A stretch of 64,000 bases of DNA from Mesorhizobium wenxiniae (GCF_002284535.1 NZ_NPKH01000011.1:447115-511114), one strand, 5' to 3'; shown: positions 29,478-38,974, numbered from the stretch's first letter. The notes: generated by a model from the letters alone, not told the origin. A program made the numbers and translations.

Positions 29478-29852
29478 TCATTCAGACGCACGCCCTAGGC
29501 CAGCCACAATCACAATATGCTGGCAGACATTGTCGATGTCGCGGATAATGTCGTCATTCCAGAAGCGCAGGACGGTCCAGCCATCCTGTTCCAGACGCAA
29601 TGTCCTTGCCGCGTCGCCGGCAACAGCATCGCGTTGCCCATGCTGGGAGCCGTCAACCTCGACGATCAGTTTCTTCTCCGGGCAAGCGAAGTCGACGATA
29701 TAGCCGGCGATGGGAAAATGTCGGCGGAAGCCAAGCCCCATCAGCCGATGCGCGCGAAGTTCGTTCCAGAGCTTCAATTCAGCTGATGTCATGACCTTGC
29801 GCATCGATCTGGCATTTGCGCGATGTTTTGGAGGCAGTGGCGTGTGAGGCAT
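29478..29852 (-). CDS. DUF559 (Vsr-like endonuclease fold) protein
   Basis: A 124-residue protein. NARSMRKVMTSAELKLWNEL, GLGFRRHFPIAGYIVDFACP, EKKLIVEVDGSQH and GWTVLRFWNDDI match the DUF559 family, which has the very-short-patch-repair/PD-(D/E)xK-like nuclease fold; the Asp in VDFACP and the Glu/Asp in VEVDGSQH are the expected metal ligands. The start MPHTPLPPKH was chosen; the longer frame reads through repeat copy 2. These genes often travel with repeats and sit alone. Activity is not established. Confidence 0.82.
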   Translation of the reverse strand: MPHTPLPPKHRANARSMRKVMTSAELKLWNELRAHRLMGLGFRRHFPIAGYIVDFACPEKKLIVEVDGSQHGQRDAVAGDAARTLRLEQDGWTVLRFWNDDIIRDIDNVCQHIVIVAGLGRASE

Positions 29853-29878
29853 TGTGCTTGTGAAATTAGCGCTCCACG

Positions 29879-29926
29879 GCGCCCCCCTCTGTCCTGCCGG
29901 ACATCTCCCCCACGAGGGGGGAGATC
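29879..29926. repeat. ATCTCCCCC...GGGGGAGAT repeat, copy 2 (inverted)
   Basis: Reads cgcccccctctgtcctgccg then gacatctcccccacgagggg, the reverse orientation of copies 1 and 3. Together with copy 1 it brackets the DUF559 gene. Confidence 0.85.
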
Positions 29927-29990
29927 GAATGTCGCGCATGCTTTCGCAAATTTTCAACGCTGCAAAAGAGAACGCCAACGGCGAAACCGC

Positions 29991-30040
29991 CAATCTCCTC
30001 CCCTCGTGGGGGAGATGCCCGGCAGGGCAGAGGGGGGCGC
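29991..30040. repeat. ATCTCCCCC...GGGGGAGAT repeat, copy 3
   Basis: caatctcctcccctcgtggg followed by ggagatgcccggcagggcag and aggggggcgc. It lies just beyond the 3' end of the CDGSH gene. Confidence 0.85.
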
Positions 30041-30062
30041 GAAGGAACGCCAACCTCGGCGA

Positions 30063-30686
30063 CTACCCCACAAACCCCACCTTCTTATGCGTGCCATCAC
30101 AAAACGGCTTGTTGGCCGAGTGGCCGCAGCGGCAGAGGAAGGTGCGTTGAGTGCGGTCGACCGTGTGACCGGTGCCGGTGACGATTTCGACATTGCCCTC
30201 GAGCTTGAGCGGACCGTTCTTCGTCGGCGTCACCGTCAGCGGCCCGTCCCGCACCTCCAGCGCCGGCGTGTCCTTCAGCGCCGGCTCGCCGGTGGCGGTA
30301 AAGCCCGCCTTGCTATGGCTGCCGTCGCAGAACGGCTTGTTTTCCGAAGCGCCGCAGCGGCAGAGCGTGGCGCGAAAAGACGTCTCGCCGCCCAGCACGA
30401 TCTCGGCATGCAGCGCCAGCGGGCCGTTTTCCCTGAGCCGCACGGTGTTCACCACCGGGGGCTGTTCCTGCGGCCCGCCATCCTTTCTGATATAGGTGAT
30501 GGCGCCCGACGGGCAGCTCTCGGCGATCGCCACGATCTTCTCGACGCTGGCCGCCTCGGGATGGATCCACTGGCCCTTCGCGTTGGGTTCGAAGACATGC
30601 GGATCGCCCAGCACGCAGTTGCGCGAATGGATGCAGCGCCGGCCGGCAAAGCCGACATTGATTTTTTCGCCCTCGACCACTGCCAT
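30063..30686 (-). CDS. Iron-sulfur protein with two CDGSH domains and a divergent ferredoxin-like domain
   Basis: A 207-residue protein. The N-terminal part (1-65; CIHSRNCVLGD and ESCPSGAITY, cysteines at 18, 24, 58) fits the Fer4_19 divergent 4Fe-4S mono-cluster family. Two CDGSH-type 2Fe-2S motifs follow: CRCGASENKPFCDGSH and CRCGHSANKPFCDGTH, each with three Cys and one His. Such proteins bind redox-active, pH-labile 2Fe-2S clusters; the function of the bacterial three-domain form is unknown. Cytoplasmic. Confidence 0.88.
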   Translation of the reverse strand: MAVVEGEKINVGFAGRRCIHSRNCVLGDPHVFEPNAKGQWIHPEAASVEKIVAIAESCPSGAITYIRKDGGPQEQPPVVNTVRLRENGPLALHAEIVLGGETSFRATLCRCGASENKPFCDGSHSKAGFTATGEPALKDTPALEVRDGPLTVTPTKNGPLKLEGNVEIVTGTGHTVDRTQRTFLCRCGHSANKPFCDGTHKKVGFVG

Positions 30687-30756
30687 GCGGTGTCTCCTGT
30701 TCGTGTCAGGCTAGGGCGGCCGTGCGGACGGCGTCAAGCCGTGAAGGGTGCGCCCT

Positions 30757-30782
30757 ATCTCCCCTTTTTGGGTGGGGAGATA
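30757..30782. repeat. ATCTCCCC hairpin, copy 4 (short)
   Basis: tatctcccctttttgggtgg followed by ggagata. Only the hairpin core is present, without the ccggcag tail. It lies upstream of the CDGSH gene. Confidence 0.7.
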
Positions 30783-30817
30783 GCCACGTGGAAATTGGTG
30801 CAGGCGGCCGAGCGAGT

Positions 30818-30863
30818 AATCTCCCCCCTTGAGGGGGAGATGGCCGGCAGGCCAGAGGGGGTT
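30818..30863. repeat. ATCTCCCCC...GGGGGAGAT repeat, copy 5
   Basis: taatctcccccttgaggggg followed by agatggccggcaggccagag and gggg, close to copies 1 and 3. Confidence 0.85.
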
Positions 30864-30937
30864 GGTCCGACCGGGTTCGGCTTGCTACTGCAGATGGAGG
30901 TTGGTGCTTCACGCGAGGCCCTGTCGCCTCCGGCGAC

Positions 30938-30960
30938 ATCTTCCCCTCAAAGGGGGATAA
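30938..30960. repeat. ATCTTCCCC hairpin, copy 6 (degenerate)
   Basis: catcttcccctcaaaggggg followed by ata, a weak hairpin of the same type, eight bases before the end of the next minus-strand gene. Confidence 0.55.
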
Positions 30961-30967
30961 AAGCGCG

Positions 30968-31480
30968 TCAACCGTCGATCGCCACATGCGGCGCCAGCCG
31001 CCGGATCGCCGCGATCATGTCCTGCCCCTGGACGTCGAGCGAGGAGATTTCCATGTGCACGATGTTTTTGCCGAAGGGCAGCATCCGGCCGAGCGCATTG
31101 GCCGGTGCGTATTTGATTTCGTCGGGCGATTCCCCGGTCAGCTCGAAATTGAGCATCGCCGCACCCTTGCCGCCGGAGGCGAGCCGCACGCTCAGCACGT
31201 TGCGCCAGGGCACCAGCACGTCGCCGGCGCGGCGGTCGCGAAAACCCTTGTCGTCGAGCACGACCTTGACCGATGTGTCGAACGCGCCGCGCGCGATGAA
31301 GAAGCCGAGCGCCAAGCAACCGAGCGCCAGAAGCACGATCACCAGCACCCACCCGCCAGCCGCGCCCGCCGCCAGCCCCTGCAGCGCGCCGAAAGCGAAG
31401 ATCGCGCCGATCAGGAACGGCCCGATGGCCGGGAAGATCTTGCCGGTCGCGCTGTTGCGGATTTCGAGCGGCGTAGACAT
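30968..31480 (-). CDS. Membrane protein, STM3941-like
   Basis: A 170-residue protein with two N-terminal membrane helices (IFPAIGPFLIGAIFAFGAL and GGWVLVIVLLALGCLALGFF) followed by a soluble domain with VVLDDKGFRDRRAG, VPWRNVLSVRL and MEISSLDVQGQDMIAAI. The layout resembles the STM3941/PH-like membrane proteins of unknown function. It is followed upstream by another membrane protein gene 10 bases away, so the two are probably co-transcribed. Confidence 0.7.
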   Translation of the reverse strand: MSTPLEIRNSATGKIFPAIGPFLIGAIFAFGALQGLAAGAAGGWVLVIVLLALGCLALGFFIARGAFDTSVKVVLDDKGFRDRRAGDVLVPWRNVLSVRLASGGKGAAMLNFELTGESPDEIKYAPANALGRMLPFGKNIVHMEISSLDVQGQDMIAAIRRLAPHVAIDG

Positions 31481-31490
31481 TTTTTCCCGC

Positions 31491-31979
31491 TCACCGTTCG
31501 GGCTTCAGCAAGGTCCAGATCCAGCCGACGAAGGTGAGGACCAGGAAGGGATAGCCGGCGGCGGGCAAAGGCGACGAGGTCGGCAGCAGAGGCGCGCCCC
31601 AGAGGATCATGCAAGCCGACACGGTGAACAGCACAGCGGCCACGACAGCGGTGAGCCGCATCCACAGAGCAAAAGTGTTCGGCGCGCTGACGAGCGCCGC
31701 CGCCCAGAGCGAGATGCCGCCGACATAGGAGGGGACGCTAGCCTCAAGCCCCGCCGCATTGCCGGCGAGCAGCAGGCTCTCGCCGGCGAGGAAGGTCAGG
31801 AAGCCGGCCGCCACGCAGTCATTGCCCAGCCGCTGATACTTCATCGTCAAAAGCGCCGTCGCCACCACGAGCGCCACGCCGTCGATCGTCCACAGTGTTT
31901 GGCGCAGCGCATCGCTCGCCACGAAGGTGCCAGCAAGGCCAAAAGCGCCGCCGATGGCGAAATCCGGAGTGGAGCGCAT
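31491..31979 (-). CDS. Multi-pass membrane protein of unknown function
   Basis: A 162-residue, mostly hydrophobic protein with about five membrane segments, starting RSTPDFAIGGAFGLAGTFVA and ending VLTFVGWIWTLLKPER. I do not recognise the family with certainty. The ATG at 31979 is preceded by cggag-rich sequence and is preferred over a start five codons earlier. It forms a pair with the gene at 30968-31480. Confidence 0.68.
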   Translation of the reverse strand: MRSTPDFAIGGAFGLAGTFVASDALRQTLWTIDGVALVVATALLTMKYQRLGNDCVAAGFLTFLAGESLLLAGNAAGLEASVPSYVGGISLWAAALVSAPNTFALWMRLTAVVAAVLFTVSACMILWGAPLLPTSSPLPAAGYPFLVLTFVGWIWTLLKPER

Positions 31980-32328
31980 GTCATGTCTCCCCAAGCCGAG
32001 AGGATAGCGCAGGGCGGGGCGTCCTCCAACGGATAAGCAATGGGCGCTGCGCAGTTAAATGCTTCCGATGGCGCCATTGCGAATTTTGAGCGACGGAGCC
32101 CGACGGCAGCACAAATTTTATTCAGAATGGCTACAGCGGCTTTGCCACGGGCGGCGATGGGACTGTGTTTTTCAGCATGGAAAGCGTCTAATGGGCCCCG
32201 AAGACCAAGCAGCTCCAACGTGCGAATATGCTATTGTATGTTCCCGGGGAGCCCGCGACACCGAGGCCATCCAGTCAGCGTCATAGGATGAGTTCCAAGG
32301 CTCTGGTGATGTCGGTTAGGTAGCACCC
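31980..32328. other. Gene-free stretch
   Basis: Between the membrane-protein pair and lepA. Short open frames exist on both strands but lack coding-like codon use and ribosome-binding sites. I saw no repeat or RNA gene. Confidence 0.5.
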
Positions 32329-34134
32329 TCAATCGCCCATCTTCAGCGCCTGGATAAACGCCTCCTGCGGGATATCCACCTTGCCGAATTGGCGCATCCG
32401 CTTCTTGCCCTCTTTCTGCTTGTCGAGCAGCTTGCGCTTACGTGAGACGTCGCCGCCGTAGCATTTGGCGGTGACGTCCTTGCGCAGCGCCGAGATCGTC
32501 TCGCGGGCGATGACCTTGCCGCCGATCGCAGCCTGGATCGGGATCTTGAACAAATGGTGCGGGATCAGCTCCTTCAGCTTCTCGCACATCTGCCGGCCGC
32601 GCTTTTCCGCCGCCGTACGGTGGACCAGCATGGACAGCGCGTCGACCGGCTCCTCATTGACCAGGATCGACATTTTAACCAGGTCGCCCTCGCGATAGTC
32701 GGTCAAATGATAGTCGAAGGAGGCATAGCCCTTGGAGATCGACTTCAGGCGGTCATAGAAGTCGAAGACGACCTCGTTGAGCGGCAGGTCGTAGGTCAGC
32801 ATGGCGCGCTTGCCGACATAGGACAGGTCGGCCTGGATGCCGCGCCGGTCCTGGCAGAGTTTTAGGATGCCGCCGAGATACTCGTCCGGCGTCAGGATGG
32901 TGGCGCGGATCCACGGCTCCTCGATGGCCGATATCTTGACCACATCGGGCATGTCGGCGGGGTTGTGCAATTCCTTGGTCGTGCCGTCGCTCAACAGCAG
33001 CCGGTAGACGACCGACGGCGCCGTGGCGATGAGGTCGAGATTGAACTCGCGCTCCAGCCGCTCCTGGATGATTTCGAGGTGCAAAAGGCCAAGGAAGCCG
33101 CAGCGATAGCCGAAACCGAGGGCCGCACTTGTTTCCATTTCAAAGGAGAAAGAAGCGTCGTTGAGGCGCAGCTTGCCGACTGCGGCGCGCAGGTCCTCGA
33201 AATCGGCGGCGTCGACCGGGAACAGGCCGCAGAACACCACCGGCTGCGCGGGCTTGAAGCCGGGCAAAGCGTGCGCCGTCTGGCGCTTGTCCTCGGTGAT
33301 GGTGTCGCCGACGCGAGTGTCGGCGACTTCCTTGATCGAGCCGGTGAAGAAGCCGAACTCGCCGGGGCCGAGCTCGTCGACATTGATGCGGGCCGGGGTG
33401 AAGACGCCAGTGCGCTCGACCAGGTATTTTGCGCCGGTGCCCATCATGCGAATGGTCTGGCCCTTCTTCAGCACGCCGTCGATGACGCGGACCAGGACGA
33501 TGACGCCGAGATAGGCGTCGTACCAGCTGTCGACCAGCATCGCCTTCAGCGGGGCAGCGATGTCGCCCTCGCGCGGCGGCGGCAAATCGTTGACGATCGC
33601 CTCCAGCACATCGGGAATGCCGAGCCCGGTTTTGGCCGAGATCAGCACCGCGTTGGAGGCATCGATGCCGATCACCTCCTCGACCTGCTCGCGGATGCGC
33701 TCGGGCTCGGCGGCCGGCAGGTCGACCTTGTTCAGCACCACGACGATCTCGTGGTTGTTGTCGATGGCCTGGTAGACGTTGGCCAGCGTCTGCGCCTCGA
33801 CGCCCTGGCTGGCATCGACGACCAGCAGCGAGCCTTCGCAGGCGGCGAGCGACCGCGACACTTCGTAGGCGAAGTCGACATGGCCGGGCGTATCGATCAG
33901 GTTGAGGATATAGTCCTCGCCATTGTTGGCGTGGTATTTCAGCCGCACGGTCTGCGCCTTGATTGTGATGCCGCGCTCACGCTCGATATCCATCGAGTCG
34001 AGCACCTGCTCCTTCATGTCGCGCAGTTCCAGTCCGCCGGTCAGCTGGATCAGCCGGTCGGCAAGCGTGGATTTGCCATGGTCGATATGGGCGACGATGG
34101 AGAAATTGCGGATGTTCTTGATCGGCGTGGTCAT
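32329..34134 (-). CDS. lepA: Elongation factor 4 (LepA)
   Basis: A 601-residue translational GTPase that back-translocates stalled ribosomes. It has G1 [32 protein letters not shown] and the family-specific C-terminal domain with [20 protein letters not shown] and [14 protein letters not shown]. The length matches the family. It is a single gene, divergent from the TadG-like gene. Confidence 0.98.
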   Translation of the reverse strand: MTTPIKNIRNFSIVAHIDHGKSTLADRLIQLTGGLELRDMKEQVLDSMDIERERGITIKAQTVRLKYHANNGEDYILNLIDTPGHVDFAYEVSRSLAACEGSLLVVDASQGVEAQTLANVYQAIDNNHEIVVVLNKVDLPAAEPERIREQVEEVIGIDASNAVLISAKTGLGIPDVLEAIVNDLPPPREGDIAAPLKAMLVDSWYDAYLGVIVLVRVIDGVLKKGQTIRMMGTGAKYLVERTGVFTPARINVDELGPGEFGFFTGSIKEVADTRVGDTITEDKRQTAHALPGFKPAQPVVFCGLFPVDAADFEDLRAAVGKLRLNDASFSFEMETSAALGFGYRCGFLGLLHLEIIQERLEREFNLDLIATAPSVVYRLLLSDGTTKELHNPADMPDVVKISAIEEPWIRATILTPDEYLGGILKLCQDRRGIQADLSYVGKRAMLTYDLPLNEVVFDFYDRLKSISKGYASFDYHLTDYREGDLVKMSILVNEEPVDALSMLVHRTAAEKRGRQMCEKLKELIPHHLFKIPIQAAIGGKVIARETISALRKDVTAKCYGGDVSRKRKLLDKQKEGKKRMRQFGKVDIPQEAFIQALKMGD

Positions 34135-34158
34135 GATGGGGCGGCTTTAGCAGGGGCA

Positions 34159-34174
34159 GCTTGCCCGGGCAAGC
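34159..34174. promoter_or_regulatory. Perfect 16-bp palindrome upstream of lepA
   Basis: gcttgcccgggcaagc is fully self-complementary and lies 25 bases before the lepA start in the lepA/TadG-like divergent region. It may be a protein site or only a GC-rich palindrome. Confidence 0.35.
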
Positions 34175-34277
34175 GGCCGGGCGTGCGGCCAAAGCAATCG
34201 CTGAGGTTTGCGCTGCCGGGGGGGCGCAACACCGTTAAGCTTTGATCCACCGGATTAGTGCATAGTTCGCGCCCTGC

Positions 34278-34299
34278 GTGACAGGCAACGACCTGTCAC
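34278..34299. promoter_or_regulatory. Inverted repeat in the leader of the TadG-like gene
   Basis: Perfect arms gtgacagg (34278-34285) and cctgtcac (34292-34299) with a 6-bp spacer lie 17 bases before the ATG, just upstream of the ggggg ribosome-binding site. It is a candidate operator or leader hairpin. Confidence 0.5.
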
Positions 34300-34316
34300 C
34301 GTTTGGGGGCCAAGCA

Positions 34317-35366
34317 ATGCCACAATCTGGACATCATTTTCTCAATTCCGAGAGCGGCTCCCTCGCGCCGATACTCGCCATCATGCTTATTCCGATGTGT
34401 GCCGCTCTGGGCTTTTCAATCGACTACAACTCAGCCGTTGCGACCAAGGGATCGATGCAGAATGCGCTCGATGCCGCGACCCTGTCGATCACGACGCTGC
34501 CAACCAGCACGTCACTGGCGGACCGTCAGGTGAAACTGCAGGAGTCGTTTACGGCCAATAGCGGGCAAGGCACCGCCAAGCTCGACAGCTTCGTCGTTGC
34601 TGCCGACGGCACCGCCAGCATCAATGCTTCGGCCAGCTTTGCCATGCCGACGAACTTCATGCAGATCGCCCACGTCGACACAGTGCAGATCGGCGTCGCG
34701 TCGGCGGTGCGCAAGAGGCCGGCGCTGGTGCAGACCACGTTCAAGGTCAACAAGGTATCGGGCCATTGGAACAAGACGATGACGCTCTACGGCACGAAAT
34801 TTGGCGAGACGGCGGTCAACCCGTTGATGAAGATCACCTATGTCTACAACAACTTTGGTGATCCGAAAGGCTACGGCACGTCGACAGTGTATACGGTGAA
34901 TGGATCGACGAGCACGAAGGTCCAGGAACAAAAATGCACGACTAAGACGGTGCTCAACTTCAACAACCTGCCTACCGGGGCGATCACCCAGACGAGCGGC
35001 ACCAAAAAATACCTGACCACCTGCACCAACACCATGTACCCCTCGAACGGCGCCGGCGCGGTGATCGACGTCAGCCTGATGGATGTGCTGTATCTGCAGA
35101 TGGATGTGCCATCGGCCCAATTAACCAAGCTCAAGTCGAACGACGCGAACACATCGAACCGGTTGTACATCGACGGCGTTGAAGTCGCGAACGGCAAACT
35201 GGTGGACATCTTCACCGCCGTGCCGTGCGGCCAACCCAGCCAGCAGGCCTGGGAAGATGGCGGCAATCCCGTACCGGCTCCGGTGTCCAACGCCGACTTC
35301 TTCTACACCGTGACAGGCAAATGCGACTTCAACCAGCGGCCTTCGCAAACAGTGCTTACGCAATAG
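34317..35366 (+). CDS. TadE/TadG-like pilus-assembly surface protein
   Basis: A 349-residue protein. A short N-terminal leader is followed by one membrane helix LAPILAIMLIPMCAALGFSI ending DYNSAVATKGSMQNALDAAT, the typical TadG/TadE start in which the helix precedes a 'mutual' alpha segment. The rest is a Thr/Ser/Asn-rich extracytoplasmic domain with four or more Cys (EQKCTTKT, YLTTCTNT, VPCGQPS, GKCDFNQ). TadG-like proteins support Flp pili or act as surface proteins, but no other tad gene is nearby. Start chosen at MPQSGHHFLN behind ggggg. Confidence 0.78.
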   Translation: MPQSGHHFLNSESGSLAPILAIMLIPMCAALGFSIDYNSAVATKGSMQNALDAATLSITTLPTSTSLADRQVKLQESFTANSGQGTAKLDSFVVAADGTASINASASFAMPTNFMQIAHVDTVQIGVASAVRKRPALVQTTFKVNKVSGHWNKTMTLYGTKFGETAVNPLMKITYVYNNFGDPKGYGTSTVYTVNGSTSTKVQEQKCTTKTVLNFNNLPTGAITQTSGTKKYLTTCTNTMYPSNGAGAVIDVSLMDVLYLQMDVPSAQLTKLKSNDANTSNRLYIDGVEVANGKLVDIFTAVPCGQPSQQAWEDGGNPVPAPVSNADFFYTVTGKCDFNQRPSQTVLTQ

Positions 35367-35418
35367 GCTGGACAGGTCGCGTCCAGAGAGGACGCGCATT
35401 CGCATACATCTCATTTCA

Positions 35419-35449
35419 ACGCCGTCCGGTCGCCACGGGCGGCGTTTTT
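35419..35449 (+). terminator. Intrinsic terminator after the TadG-like gene
   Basis: Ten-base arms aacgccgtcc and gggcggcgtt (one G-T pair) are followed by ttttt. It lies about 55 bases after the stop. Confidence 0.8.
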
Positions 35450-35621
35450 GTTGCGGGCGACGGTGGCGAGTTCGAAGCGGCGGAGGTGACACTTGCCTTC
35501 TCCCTTGTGGGTGAAGGCAAGAACGATCACGAAGCGGTGATGGCTGTAACGAAGGCCCAGGCGGCGGCGAAGAACCGATGTGATCGCCATTCCGGCGCGC
35601 CACCAACCCTGGGAGACGACC

Positions 35622-35894
35622 ATGGCCAACCGCCTGACCTTGCCGGCACTTGCCTTCGCGCTTTGCTCGACGGCGCTTTTTGCCGCCGGCATTGCCCGCG
35701 CCGAAGATGCGATGAAGCCGGCCGATGCGATGGCGACTGACGCCATGAAACCAGCGACCGAAACGATGAAGCCCGCGGATCCGATGGCGGCCGAAAAGAT
35801 GAAGGACTGCATGGACAAGGCTGCCGTGGAAACCGACGCGATGAAAAAGGACCCGGCGACCAAGACCTGCAACGAAATGGGGACGGCCAAGTAG
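35622..35894 (+). CDS. Small exported methionine-rich repeat protein (MXKDX-like)
   Basis: A 90-residue protein with a signal peptide ending near GIARAED. The mature part (about 63 residues) is built of imperfect MKPAD/MATDA/MKPAT repeats, with nine Met and two Cys, and resembles the 'pentapeptide MXKDX repeat' small exported proteins of unknown function. The start follows gggagacgacc. It lies about 105 bases before an exported methionine sulfoxide reductase, the best hint about its role. Probably periplasmic. Confidence 0.78.
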   Translation: MANRLTLPALAFALCSTALFAAGIARAEDAMKPADAMATDAMKPATETMKPADPMAAEKMKDCMDKAAVETDAMKKDPATKTCNEMGTAK

Positions 35895-36000
35895 GCCGCG
35901 TCCGAACGGGGCGCGGCCGATGCACGCGCCGCACGGCAATGTGAAACCGCGACGGACCTATCTGTCGTATAGTCTTAAACTCATGCATGGGAGATCAGAG

Positions 36001-36741
36001 ATGACCGGCATTGAAAAACCCGCCGCGAAACGATTGACGAACTTCGCCAGGGGCGCGCTCGCGGCGCTGATGCTTGCGGCGGCCGGCGCCGCCTTGTGGC
36101 AGACGCCGGCAATCTCGGCCGAGAAGGCGGTGGTGATCCCACCGCCGGCGATGGACGAAAAACCCGCCGCCGGCACCGCCAAGGCGATCTTCGCCGGCGG
36201 CTGTTTCTGGGGTGTGCAGGGCGTGTTCCAGCACGTCAAGGGCGTGACCAGCGCCGTGTCCGGCTATGCCGGAGGCGACAAGGACACCGCCGTCTACGAG
36301 ACGGTCGGCACCGGCCGCACCGGGCACGCCGAAGCCGTCGAGATCACCTACGAGCCGTCAGAAGTGACCTACGGCCAGTTGCTGCAAGTCTATTTCTCGG
36401 TCGCGCACAACCCGACGCAGCTGAACTATCAGGGTCCGGACCGCGGCCCCCAATACCGTTCGACGATCTTTGCCGAAAGCGACGCCCAGAAGAAGATCGC
36501 CGAGAGCTACATCGCCCAGCTCGACAAGGCCAAGGTGTTTCCGGAGCCGATCGTGACCACGCTGGAGACCGGGAAAACCTTCTTTCCGGCCGAAGACTAT
36601 CACCAGGACTTTTTGACGCTGAACCCGACCTACCCCTATATCGTCTACAACGACCTGCCCAAAATCGAGAATTTGAAGACGCTATTCCCAGACCTTTACA
36701 GCGAAAAACCGGTGCTGGTGCTGGCCGCCAACAAGAGCTGA
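36001..36741 (+). CDS. msrA: Peptide-methionine (S)-S-oxide reductase, exported
   Basis: A 246-residue MsrA with an N-terminal hydrophobic segment (about 15-40; FARGALAALMLAAAGAALW) that should export or anchor it. The catalytic Cys68 is in FAGGCFWGVQGVF; VSGYAGG, GHAEAVEITYEP, DRGPQYRS and YHQDF are the conserved family motifs. It reduces methionine-S-sulfoxide. There is no MsrB domain. The start MTGIEKPAAK follows a ggagatcagag site. A small Met-rich exported protein is encoded just upstream. Confidence 0.93.
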   Translation: MTGIEKPAAKRLTNFARGALAALMLAAAGAALWQTPAISAEKAVVIPPPAMDEKPAAGTAKAIFAGGCFWGVQGVFQHVKGVTSAVSGYAGGDKDTAVYETVGTGRTGHAEAVEITYEPSEVTYGQLLQVYFSVAHNPTQLNYQGPDRGPQYRSTIFAESDAQKKIAESYIAQLDKAKVFPEPIVTTLETGKTFFPAEDYHQDFLTLNPTYPYIVYNDLPKIENLKTLFPDLYSEKPVLVLAANKS

Positions 36742-36787
36742 TCTTCTGCGACGCGCTTAGAGCAGCGAGCGGGCCAGCAATGCCCGC

Positions 36788-37490
<703 letters not shown>

Positions 37491-37513
<23 letters not shown>

Positions 37514-38150
37514 TGAGCTTCCTTTCCAGGAGCTGGCTCGATTTCGACAGCGGCCAGCACAAAGCGAAGTAGATGAGCGCGACCAGACCATATACGGTGA
37601 ACGGCTGGAACGTCGCGTTGGTGACGATCGAACCGGCCTTCGACAATTCGACGAAGCCGATGATAGAGGTGAGCGCGGTGCCTTTCACCACCTGCACCGA
37701 GAAGCCGACCGTCGGCGGCACCGCCACTTTCAGCGCCTGCGGCAGGATGACGTAGCGCATCTGCTGGAGATAACCCATGCCGAGGCTGGCGGACGCCTCC
37801 CATTGACCCTTGGCGATGCTCTCGACGCAGCCGCGCCAGATTTCGGCGAGGAAGGCGGCGGTCCACAGGATGAGCGCGACACAGGCGGCAAGCCAGGCGG
37901 GAACGTCGATGCCGAACAGGCCAAGGCCGAAAAAAGCGAGAAAAAGCTGCATCAGGAGCGGCGTGCCCTGGAACAGCTGGATGTAGCCGCGTGACAGCAG
38001 CCGCAGCCACTGCCGCCCGCCGATGCGCAGGAAAAGCAGGGCCGCACCGACGATGCCGCCACCGACGAAGGAAACCAGCGAGAGGACAACGGTCCAGCGG
38101 GCGGCCAGAAGCAGGTTGCGCAGGATGTCCCAGAAGCTGAACTCGGTCAT
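37491..38150 (-). CDS. Amino-acid ABC transporter permease
   Basis: A 219-residue inner-membrane permease of the His/Glu/Gln/Arg family: LLMQLFLAFFGLGLF, the EAA loop QWEASASLGMGYLQQMRYVI and several membrane segments. It starts ten bases after the stop of the other permease and overlaps the ATPase gene by 23 bases. It forms the channel with the partner permease. Confidence 0.9.
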
Positions 38151-38160
38151 GGCGCCTGTC

Positions 38161-38832
38161 TCATCGCGACGCCTTCCTTGGAAACAGCATCCAGCCTAGG
38201 CCGGCCAGCAGCTGGCGCAGCAGGATGGCGAGGGCCAGGTAGATCAGGGTCGAGACGATGTAGGTTTCGAAGGCCCTGAAATTGCGCGACTGGATAAAGT
38301 TGGCTGCAAAGGTCAGGTCCTCGGCGGCAATCTGCGAAACGACGGCCGAACCCAGCATGACGATGACGATCTGCGATGACAGCGCAGGCCAGATGCGCTG
38401 CAGCGCCGGGACCAGAACCACATACCGGAAGCTTTGGAACGGCGTCATGGCGAGGCTCGCGCCGGCTTCGAACTGGCCGCGTGGCGTGGCCTGGATGCCG
38501 GCGCGGACGATTTCGCAGCTGTAGGCGCCGAGATTGACGATCATGGCGAGGTTGGCGGCGGTCAGTTCCGACATCCTGATGCCAAGCGACGGCAGCCCGA
38601 AGAAGATGAAGAACAGCTGGATGAGGAAGGGCGTGTTGCGGATCAGCTCGACATAGGTCGCGACGACGGGTTTTAGCCATTTCGGCCCCAGCGCCCGCAC
38701 CCAGGCGCAGGCAATGCCAAAGGCCACGCCGAACACCGCGCCGATCACGATGAGCTGCACGGTGATCCGGATGCCCTTCAGCAGCACCGGCAGAGAACCG
38801 ATCAGCCAGCCGAAATCGAACTGATAGGTCAT
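38161..38832 (-). CDS. Amino-acid ABC transporter permease
   Basis: A 223-residue permease. LLKGIRITVQLIVIGAVFGV is the first helix; NTPFLIQLFFIFFGLPSLG and the EAA loop QFEAGASLAMTPFQSFRYVV mark the polar amino-acid family. It starts downstream of the RIME-like element that separates it from the binding-protein gene, and sits first of the two permeases. Confidence 0.92.
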   Translation of the reverse strand: MTYQFDFGWLIGSLPVLLKGIRITVQLIVIGAVFGVAFGIACAWVRALGPKWLKPVVATYVELIRNTPFLIQLFFIFFGLPSLGIRMSELTAANLAMIVNLGAYSCEIVRAGIQATPRGQFEAGASLAMTPFQSFRYVVLVPALQRIWPALSSQIVIVMLGSAVVSQIAAEDLTFAANFIQSRNFRAFETYIVSTLIYLALAILLRQLLAGLGWMLFPRKASR

Positions 38833-38848
38833 GGCTTGCTATCTGACC

Positions 38849-38955
38849 TAGAGCGGTTCCGGTTCTCTTGGAACCGGTAACTCGCTCTAACTGTTTGTTT
38901 TGCCGCATTTATGCGGACGCCAAATGGTTCCATTTGGCTGCAAAATGCTCTAAGC
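38849..38955. repeat. Composite RIME-like element between binding-protein and permease genes
   Basis: Three hairpins in a row: outer tagagcg/cgctcta enclosing ccggttc-tcttg-gaaccgg (38849-38889), ccgcat-tt-atgcgg (38903-38916) and gccaaatg-gttc-catttggc (38919-38938), with agagc/gctct edges. This is a typical rhizobial intergenic mosaic element. In the operon mRNA it would fold between the binding-protein and permease genes. Confidence 0.8.
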
Positions 38956-38974
38956 CACACGCGGCGGGCGGCGA

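Noticed and set aside
31847..32218. Small minus-strand frame before the membrane-protein pair
   Set aside because: No ribosome-binding site, no coding bias, and it overlaps the membrane protein gene.
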